Under the pieces are notes generated by a model, which saw nothing but the letters and a program-made list of their open reading frames with translations, did no database searches and had not been told where the DNA came from. Positions 54,947-61,504 of a stretch of DNA of 64,000 nucleotides are shown here, one piece after another. Origin of the DNA: Streptomyces dengpaensis (GTDB taxonomy: Bacteria > Actinomycetota > Actinomycetes > Streptomycetales > Streptomycetaceae); contig NZ_CP026652.1 in NCBI RefSeq assembly GCF_002946835.1, positions 6,138,001-6,202,000 of the forward strand, written 5' to 3'. The translations under genes were made by a program, and so were the position numbers. Positions within the stretch are counted from its first letter, which is position 1; every line of letters begins with the position of its first letter.

Positions 54947-55703
54947 CCGAGCCGGCTGGCCCGCCCCGCGGGCCGGCCACCTCACCGACAACGACACCGT
55001 GTACGCGCTGCCCAGCAACGCCCCCGGCTACAACTTCCACGCACACCTGACCGGACGTTGGGAGGAAACACCCGCAGCCCGGCAACACCACGACCCCCGC
55101 GCGGCAGCCGCCCACCACGCTCTTGAAACAGCCCGCGCCGTGGCACGCCTGTATCCCCTTACTGAACACCAGGCTGCTCAAGCTCATATCAACAGCCGAC
55201 TTGGCACCTCACACGACCTCGTCGATGCTCCCGTCCGCCTCCTATGGGCCCGAGTGCAGCTGACCGCTGACACCGCAGACTTCGAGGCGGTCGTCTGCCT
55301 CCAACGTCGGATACACGACGAGGCACTGAACGAACAAGTCAACCGCCAACGCCAGCACCAGGCGGAGGAACTGCACCGAGCTTTGTCCACGACACCCACA
55401 CTGGCTCTCGCCTACTGGCTCATCCACCAGCCACAAGCCGCCGACCCGAACACCATCGAAGCTCTGAGCCGGCTGACACGAGAAATCACCACCTACGCCC
55501 CGCACACCGTCTGGGTCCAAGTCGCCCACCTGCTCCAGACCTTCGTGCAGGACCTCGACACGCCCGCCCGCATGAACCTCGTCGACAGCCTCGCCCAGAT
55601 CTTCACCCGCTACGACCAGCCAGAACTTGCCGACCGTCTGCGTTCCATCGCAAGGCAGATGCAGTCCGTCAACGGACACTGGCCAAGCGGCCCGCCACGC
55701 TAG
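54930..55703 (+). CDS. Unassigned 257-aa helical protein, third gene of the operon
   Basis: Starts MRRNRDRAGWPAPRAGHLTD, with an N-terminal strand-rich piece NDTVYALPSNAPGYNFHAHL followed by TGRWEET, then mostly helix to the end (HALETARAVARLYPLTEHQA; VCLQRRIHDEALNEQVNRQR; LAYWLIHQPQAADPNTIEAL). The pattern of a small beta domain followed by long helices is loosely like SPFH/band-7 proteins, but this is weak. ATG 54930 lies inside the end of the previous gene, indicating coupling. The stop is followed 39 bp later by the convergent HEPN gene. Confidence 0.6.
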   Translation: MRRNRDRAGWPAPRAGHLTDNDTVYALPSNAPGYNFHAHLTGRWEETPAARQHHDPRAAAAHHALETARAVARLYPLTEHQAAQAHINSRLGTSHDLVDAPVRLLWARVQLTADTADFEAVVCLQRRIHDEALNEQVNRQRQHQAEELHRALSTTPTLALAYWLIHQPQAADPNTIEALSRLTREITTYAPHTVWVQVAHLLQTFVQDLDTPARMNLVDSLAQIFTRYDQPELADRLRSIARQMQSVNGHWPSGPPR

Positions 55704-55742
55704 GGGCTTGCAGGGGAGCCGCACCTTGATTCCCTGCAAGCC

Positions 55743-57191
55743 TTAAGCGAGAGGAGGGTCAGCGCTAGCGAGGGCGTCGATACTGTTGAGAGTGTCGCGC
55801 CATGCTTCCCGCCATGTCTTCCGGCGGAGATCGTCGACCATGGCAGCATCGACGCCCGTATCCGCGTCCAGGAGCCACAGCGGGGCGTCGTCGGCTGCAA
55901 GGCAGATTCGGGCGAGCAGGCTACGGCGGACGAGGTCGCGCAACCGTTCTACGGCGTGCGCGATCGCTAGTCCATCAGGTATGCCATCGGGAACGGTCGA
56001 GATCTTCCGGACCTCCTTGAGGAGAGCCTTCTCGGTCATGGCACCGCCATGAACGAGTGTGGATCGGAGCCCGTAGATCACGCCCACGTCGTTGAAGATC
56101 TGCTCTGTGGGATCAACGGCGGTGGACAGTAGCGTCGACGCGCGGATCTTCAACCGTAGCGTGACGTCGGTTTTCTCCTTTCCGGACAGCGCTGCTTCGA
56201 AGGCGGTCGCCAAATCGACGATCTGCTCGGACCAGCCGTATGCGTGGAAGGACAGAAGGAACTTCTGAAGCGCCATGCCAAACGAGGTGAAAGCCATGCC
56301 TGTTCGCGGCTGCTCCGCTGCGGCTAGGAGCCGCCCGAGGCCGTCGACGCGGCTGACATCATCCGAGCTGAGAGTGATCACGCGGGCGGCCAGTTGCGTC
56401 GGAGACCCGAACCCGGGCCCCGCGCCCCGGAAGCGGAGCACGGTGGGCTTGAACTCTCGGACCGTGTGAGTCGCCCCTTGAATCTCCGCCATCGACTCAC
56501 TGGTGCTCGGCTTCAACAGCCGTACCAGCAACATGAACCTCTCGATCCGTTGCGACAGCGGCTTGGCCAGATCGAACGGCTTTGCGCCGCTGTCCTGCGC
56601 GATGATGACGCTCTCTGGCGGCGCGAAACCGTGCGGCCGGTCTCGGCCGTAGGCGCTCGCCGCCCCAGGGATCACCGTCGAGATGATCCGCTGCAACTCC
56701 TTATCGTGGTCCGCTGCTTGAGAGATCACCGGCTCGACGCGGATGTTGGTGAACTCGACTGGCTTGCCGTCTGCGGTGGTCATGTGGGAAACCACTCGGC
56801 AGCACGCCACCTCGTACGTGTCTGCGTGAACCGCCTGGATCAGGTCCCGCAGCGCCTGCTCGGCGGCTGGTCCATCAGGAGAGAAATCCTCCTGCGCACG
56901 AGTCAGCCGGGCGATGAACGTCTCTAGGAAGCTGAAGACCAACCCACCAGGAAACTCGCGCTCATGCAGTGGTCGGCCGGCGTCGAACCGAGGATGAGAA
57001 GCGGCAATTGTCTCTTCAAGCGCTCGGTACTCGGACAGCGGCATGACGGAATTCCCGAAGTAGTCGCGCCCCACCTCCAGGTATGGGTGAAAGGTCGGTG
57101 GCGGAACCACCCGCTCCTCCTGGAGCCGAGTCCATGCCGCAGCCAGGAATGCTCGCCCCGTGTCTTGCAGGCGCCTGTCGATGTCATTCAC
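55743..57191 (-). CDS. Apea-like HEPN domain protein
   Basis: 482-aa protein. The C-terminal quarter (about 300-460) reads FGMALQKFLLSFHAYGWSEQ, AFEAALSGKEKTDVTLRLKI, ASTLLSTA and VIYGLRSTLVHGG. R376-S-T-L-V-H381 fits the Rx4H motif of HEPN RNases, and the surroundings match the Apea-type HEPN pattern (…LE.ll....e.t..l..R.a.ll…Y.lRS.lVHG). The N-terminal ~290 residues are of unknown fold (YLEVGRDYFGNSVMPLSEYR; GLVFSFLETFIARLTRAQED). Such proteins act as RNA-cleaving effectors in several defence systems. ATG start at 57191. It is divergent from the Wadjet operon across 350 bp. Confidence 0.7.
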   Translation of the reverse strand: MNDIDRRLQDTGRAFLAAAWTRLQEERVVPPPTFHPYLEVGRDYFGNSVMPLSEYRALEETIAASHPRFDAGRPLHEREFPGGLVFSFLETFIARLTRAQEDFSPDGPAAEQALRDLIQAVHADTYEVACCRVVSHMTTADGKPVEFTNIRVEPVISQAADHDKELQRIISTVIPGAASAYGRDRPHGFAPPESVIIAQDSGAKPFDLAKPLSQRIERFMLLVRLLKPSTSESMAEIQGATHTVREFKPTVLRFRGAGPGFGSPTQLAARVITLSSDDVSRVDGLGRLLAAAEQPRTGMAFTSFGMALQKFLLSFHAYGWSEQIVDLATAFEAALSGKEKTDVTLRLKIRASTLLSTAVDPTEQIFNDVGVIYGLRSTLVHGGAMTEKALLKEVRKISTVPDGIPDGLAIAHAVERLRDLVRRSLLARICLAADDAPLWLLDADTGVDAAMVDDLRRKTWREAWRDTLNSIDALASADPPLA

Positions 57192-57541
57192 TCACCCAGC
57201 ATGGACGAACACTCAAGCACCTGCACTGCTGTTTCCGCCCCGGGCTCCGGGGTGAGGGCCTCAGCCCGAGCGGACAACCTGCGCCTCACGGTCGGCCCGC
57301 CCTTCGTCGCCACCCGTGTGGCCCGCGTGGCGTGTGTTGTCACATTCAGACGGACGGGGCTCGATGCGACATTCCCGAGAAGTGATGTACGCCTCAACTC
57401 ATGTGGTCTGTCCTGTATTCGACGCACCGATAGCCTCGTCGGGCAACGGAGCCGCTGATGGCCACCAACTGCCGCATGACGCCGGGAGGCGTAGCGCACA
57501 GGGCCGCCGGCGAAGGCGGCGGCCGGGGGAGAGGGGGTCCT
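57192..57541. other. Divergent intergenic region between HEPN gene and Wadjet
   Basis: Must contain promoters in both directions. TTGTCACATTCAG near 57337 and TATTCG near 57416 are weak candidates, and spacing does not support a confident call. The end carries the GGGGGAGAGGGGG ribosome-binding site for jetD (57524-57536). Confidence 0.35.
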
Positions 57542-58987
57542 GTGGGAGTCGCTGCGCGTACCGGGAGCGGGCTGCTCTTCGGCGAGTCGTTCGGGCGGGT
57601 GCCCGTCGAGGTAGAGGGAGTACCGCAAGGACTGCGTGCCGTCACAGTTCCGACTCGGCGAGATGGGCAGGACAGGCTGCCGCGCAACCGCCGACGGAAG
57701 CTGAACGTCACGCAGGTGGACTTGGTTCCGGCCGACGAAGTGCCCCTGTACGGACCGCCCGAAGGGCTGTCGCCATCACACCTGGTGTGGGTGCTGGACT
57801 CCCGTCGACGCGAATGGGCATCCGTCGTCAAGCGCTTCGACATACAGGCCTACGAGGTGGCGGCCGACTTGGTCCGCTGCGGGGCAGTGGTGTTGCGCTG
57901 TGAAGTGGGCGAACTGCTGCAACTGGGCCGCCCCGTGCGTTGGAGGCTGACTCAGGCCTGGCAGGAACAGGCAGAAGATCGCCTGGCGGAACTGCGCCGC
58001 GCCCGTGATCCGCGCCGCGCCCGCCGGGATCTTCTGCAGGTGATGGAGTCGGTGGAGCAGCTCGCTCAGGAGCGGCAACTGCTCGCCGCAGTCCCTGAAG
58101 AAGCTGGCTTGGTCGTTCCCGCCGGAAACCGCGTCAGCACAGCCGCGTGGTCGGTATTCGAGGCTGCGGTCAGGGCCGCTGCCCAGTGGTGGGAGCTGCG
58201 TGGTCAGGGCGAGAAGGAAGTGACCTTGAAACAGCTTGCCGCGCACGCGCTGGGGGGATCCAAGACGTGGACAGCACAGCAGCAGGTCGGGTTCGCCAAC
58301 CTCATCGGCATGGACTTTGAGGACGCGGTCCGGGAAGAAGACACTGATCTGCGGGTGAAGGGCCCGCTGTCGTGGCGCATCGGCGAGGTCGCCGCGGACG
58401 CCGCGGTCGCCCAGCCCTGGGTCGGGCTGCCCAGTCAAGGCATCAGAGTGATCGGCCAAGCCCACTGCAGCGCCCGCGGTGTACTGGTGATCGAGAACTC
58501 CGACACTTTCGGAGCAGTGTGCCGCAGACTGCCGGAACTGACCTCGCAGTGGCTGTGCCTCTGGGGCGCCGGATACGCACGCGATCAGCTCGTTATGTTC
58601 CTTCAGTGGCTGCAGCCCAGGCCGATCGTCGCGTGGTGTGATCTGGACGCTGACGGCATCGGCATCATTCATGATCTGTCCCGTCGTCTGGGCGCACCGG
58701 TGCATGCCGTCGGAATGGACGTGGACCTATGGCGTCAAGGCCCTTACCGCCGGCGTAAGAATCCTGAGCAAGAGAAGGCGCTTGACGCTGAACACGCCGC
58801 GGCCCTGGCACAGCACGTGACGGGCCCCCTGCGCCAGCTTGCCCTCGCCGTCGCAGAGAGCGGGGAATCCCGAGAGCAAGAGACGCTCTACACCTCCGTG
58901 CTCCCCCGTCTGCCCGAGCTGCTTGAGCCCTTCCTCCACCTGCCCGTACCTGAGCACACTCACCCGAGCCAGGAGCAGACACGGTGA
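57542..58987 (+). CDS. jetD: Wadjet JetD, TOPRIM endonuclease subunit (DUF3322/DUF2220-like)
   Basis: 481-aa nuclease subunit of the Wadjet plasmid-restriction complex. The N-terminal half (DUF3322-like) has LSPSHLVWVLDSRRREWASV and a helical linker (DPRRARRDLLQVMESVEQLA). The C-terminal TOPRIM/DUF2220 half has GIRVIGQAHCSARGVLVIEN (invariant Glu in VIEN), LCLWGAGYARDQLVMFLQWL and VAWCDLDADGIGIIHDLSRR (D-x-D). JetD cuts DNA after the SMC-like JetABC has extruded it. The start is GTG 57542 after a strong GGGGGAGAGGGGG. The open frame from 57458 lacks a ribosome-binding site. GTGA overlap with jetA. The operon order here is D-A-B-C. Confidence 0.85.
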   Translation: MGVAARTGSGLLFGESFGRVPVEVEGVPQGLRAVTVPTRRDGQDRLPRNRRRKLNVTQVDLVPADEVPLYGPPEGLSPSHLVWVLDSRRREWASVVKRFDIQAYEVAADLVRCGAVVLRCEVGELLQLGRPVRWRLTQAWQEQAEDRLAELRRARDPRRARRDLLQVMESVEQLAQERQLLAAVPEEAGLVVPAGNRVSTAAWSVFEAAVRAAAQWWELRGQGEKEVTLKQLAAHALGGSKTWTAQQQVGFANLIGMDFEDAVREEDTDLRVKGPLSWRIGEVAADAAVAQPWVGLPSQGIRVIGQAHCSARGVLVIENSDTFGAVCRRLPELTSQWLCLWGAGYARDQLVMFLQWLQPRPIVAWCDLDADGIGIIHDLSRRLGAPVHAVGMDVDLWRQGPYRRRKNPEQEKALDAEHAAALAQHVTGPLRQLALAVAESGESREQETLYTSVLPRLPELLEPFLHLPVPEHTHPSQEQTR

Positions 58988-60258
58988 CCAGCGGCCAGCT
59001 GTCCTTGGACGAGCACGATCAGGTTCTCCTCGCGCCCGGCCAACGGCTGATGAACTGGCGTGCATTCTTCGCGCCGCTGGCAGCGCACCGCGAGGCATTG
59101 GTGAAGGACCCGGAACTGGTTCGCCTGGCCGCGGACGTCGTCGCAGTGTTCGCCGAGCACGCCGCCTCCAGCGGACTCACCCGAAACCAGATGCGGGAGT
59201 ACCTGGGACCCAGCGGGAGGGGCTGGCCCTCAGCTGTCCTGGAGTCGCGCTTGTCGCTGATGATCGACATGAGTTTCCTGGAGCCCTACGTACTCAAGAA
59301 GCACCAGGACCGCTACGTCATGCGCCCCGCGGGCCTTGCCGGCGCCATCGCCGCCGAACGCCTCGCCCTGCACGGGGGAGTCGACGAACTCATCGGCCTG
59401 CTGGACCGTACACGCGAGCTGCTGGAACGAGACGACCCAGATCTCATCCCCGTGCTGGAAGCACTGCGAACATGCCGGCACGGACTGACTGTCTTCGCAC
59501 TGGATTTGCAGCGGCAGGTCATCATGGCCACGCCCGCAGAACTCATCAACGCCCAGCGCCAGCACGACCACACCGACTTCACCCGCCAAGTGACAGATCT
59601 GAACGAGCTTGTCACCCGGGCATTCTCCGGAGACCTCGTCCTGGAGGACGCGGCCACCGCGCTGATCGAAGCCGCACAGTTCTACCGCGAGCAACTCATC
59701 GCGGCCATCGACAAAATCCTGGAGCACGGCGGCGGAAGCCTGAACCTTGACGTCCTCACCCCCGCCGAGTACCTCCACCTCGCCAAAACCGCCGGCGTCG
59801 ACCGTCTCGGACACTTCGGTGAGTCCCTCGTCGCCGACACGCCCCCGGTGTGGATCGACGGCCAGCACGTGATCGACTCCGCAGCCTCGTACACCCCGCA
59901 GCGGCCGCCACGACCGCGTCCGGCCCCGCCCCAGCCGACACCCGACGACGCCGCCGATCCCTTCGCCGCCCTGGACGACGCCACCCAGCACGAAAACCTC
60001 CGCCAGGAAATCCTCCTGGAGGACCTCCTCGGCGGACAGCAGCACGCAGCCCTCGCCGACGTACTCGAAGCACGAGGCTGGCCCGGAGCCGGACGACTGC
60101 TGGTCGAACTCCTGGCAGCCGATGCAGATCCCCTCGTCGACTGCCACATCGAGATCGCCGTGCCAGTACGCGTTGATCCCACCGCCAAGGTCACCTATCT
60201 CCACGACATCACCCTCCACGCCGGAACCGACGTTGGAGGCCACTACCGTGACCGGTGA
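58984..60258 (+). CDS. jetA: Wadjet JetA, kleisin-like (MukF-type) subunit
   Basis: 424-aa subunit. N-terminal winged-helix-like region LNWRAFFAPLAAHREALVKD-type start (actual LMNWRAFFAPLAAHREALVK), YLGPSGRGWPSAVLESRLSL and MSFLEPYVLKKHQDRYVMRP. A long helical middle follows (VDELIGLLDRTRELLERDDP; FTRQVTDLNELVTRAFSGDL), then an acidic/proline linker (PRPAPPQPTPDDAADPFAAL) and a C-terminal winged-helix-like end. This is the pattern of a kleisin that bridges the SMC heads. It sits between jetD and jetB, with GTG start 58984 overlapping jetD and its end overlapping jetB by 11 bp. Confidence 0.78.
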   Translation: MTSGQLSLDEHDQVLLAPGQRLMNWRAFFAPLAAHREALVKDPELVRLAADVVAVFAEHAASSGLTRNQMREYLGPSGRGWPSAVLESRLSLMIDMSFLEPYVLKKHQDRYVMRPAGLAGAIAAERLALHGGVDELIGLLDRTRELLERDDPDLIPVLEALRTCRHGLTVFALDLQRQVIMATPAELINAQRQHDHTDFTRQVTDLNELVTRAFSGDLVLEDAATALIEAAQFYREQLIAAIDKILEHGGGSLNLDVLTPAEYLHLAKTAGVDRLGHFGESLVADTPPVWIDGQHVIDSAASYTPQRPPRPRPAPPQPTPDDAADPFAALDDATQHENLRQEILLEDLLGGQQHAALADVLEARGWPGAGRLLVELLAADADPLVDCHIEIAVPVRVDPTAKVTYLHDITLHAGTDVGGHYRDR

Positions 60259-61504
60259 CAGCGCCCTACCGTCCCCCTCGGCGCTCCTGCTGGCCGCCAT
60301 CCGAGCCGCCGGATCAGTCGCCGCCCCCCGAAGTGCCCTGCTCAAGGAAACCGCCGATGCCGCCGGGCGAGCCGGCCGGACCGTGCTGCAGCTCCGGGCC
60401 GCCGGGGAGAGCATGATGACGCTGAGACTGGGGTGGCCCGCCGGCAGCGCCCCGGACGTCGAGCAGCTGGGGGAGCAAGCTCCCGCTGCTCTGGCCCGCA
60501 TTCCCACCCTGGTCTGGGCCCTGTGCCTGAAGGCCGCGTGGCCCGATCCCACTCTGCCGCACTACCCCGGGCAGCCCTTTTCCGCCCAGCTGATCGAGAC
60601 CGCCTGCGCCCACCTGGGCGCGGATTGCAAGAGCGTCTCCACCGCTCTGGAGCGCGTACTGCCTGGACACGGGCTCATCGTGGCGGTCGGCCCCTTGCTG
60701 CATCTGGGGCCCGCCGTGGCCACGCTGCCCGGTCCTACGATCGCCGCGCTCCGCAGAGGCCACCACCGGCTGCCCGATCCCTACCAGCAGCACGCCGTGC
60801 ACTGCGCACCCCATCCCCCCGAGGCGCACGCTGACGATCCAGATACCGCTACCTCGCCGCACGAGCTCACCCAGCCCGACGCGAGTCCTCAACACAGCAG
60901 TGAGCACATCAGCCGCAGCGTCATCACCGCCCTGGAAATCGCACGAGGCCCACTGCCCCCACGCGACCTGCCGGCCCTCAACGACCCCGACATCCGTGCC
61001 CACGTCCAGGCCGCCTTGGCCGACATCGGCCGCGCACTCATCCGCACACCCCAGGGCACCTGGACCACCGGATACCCAGACCCGGTCGCCGAAGCACTTG
61101 CCGCAGCCGGGATCGGCACGCTGAGCCCTGCGGAGCGAACCGTCCTCGCCCTGGTCCTTCTGCACACCGTCGCTCTGCCGCGAGCCCAGGGACGCCATAC
61201 GCACCCGCACTGGAACGCCACCCAGCATTCCGTCACCCTGCGCGAACTCGCCCGCAACCGCGCCCTGACCAAGACCACGATCCGCGAGGCCCTGCGCACC
61301 TTGACCGCGGCAGGGATGGTCGACACCGCCGGCCAAGGAAACTACGTCCCCGGCCCGTGCCTGCAGCGCCTGAGCGAAACCCGCATCGCCGCCCTGTGGG
61401 AGGACCTCATCCTCGCCGGCCGGCCCGACGGCCACCTCGCCCGCGCCATTGCACGGCGGCGCCAAGCCGCCCGCCCCACCTCCCCGTCCCAGGAGTACCC
61501 GTGA
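60248..61504 (+). CDS. jetB: Wadjet JetB, KITE-like (MukE-type) subunit
   Basis: 418-aa subunit made of winged-helix-type units: ALLLAAIRAAGSVAAPRSAL, ALARIPTLVWALCLKAAWPD, FSAQLIETACAHLGADCKSV, and near the C-terminus VTLRELARNRALTKTTIREA followed by LRTLTAAGMVDTAGQGNY, a clear winged helix. KITE proteins of MukE type bind the kleisin in SMC-like complexes. Longer than many JetB proteins because of an extra proline-rich middle (about 180-215). The start GTG 60248 has GGAGG upstream. The frame is open to 60122 inside jetA. GTGA overlap with jetC. Confidence 0.75.
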   Translation: MTGDSALPSPSALLLAAIRAAGSVAAPRSALLKETADAAGRAGRTVLQLRAAGESMMTLRLGWPAGSAPDVEQLGEQAPAALARIPTLVWALCLKAAWPDPTLPHYPGQPFSAQLIETACAHLGADCKSVSTALERVLPGHGLIVAVGPLLHLGPAVATLPGPTIAALRRGHHRLPDPYQQHAVHCAPHPPEAHADDPDTATSPHELTQPDASPQHSSEHISRSVITALEIARGPLPPRDLPALNDPDIRAHVQAALADIGRALIRTPQGTWTTGYPDPVAEALAAAGIGTLSPAERTVLALVLLHTVALPRAQGRHTHPHWNATQHSVTLRELARNRALTKTTIREALRTLTAAGMVDTAGQGNYVPGPCLQRLSETRIAALWEDLILAGRPDGHLARAIARRRQAARPTSPSQEYP

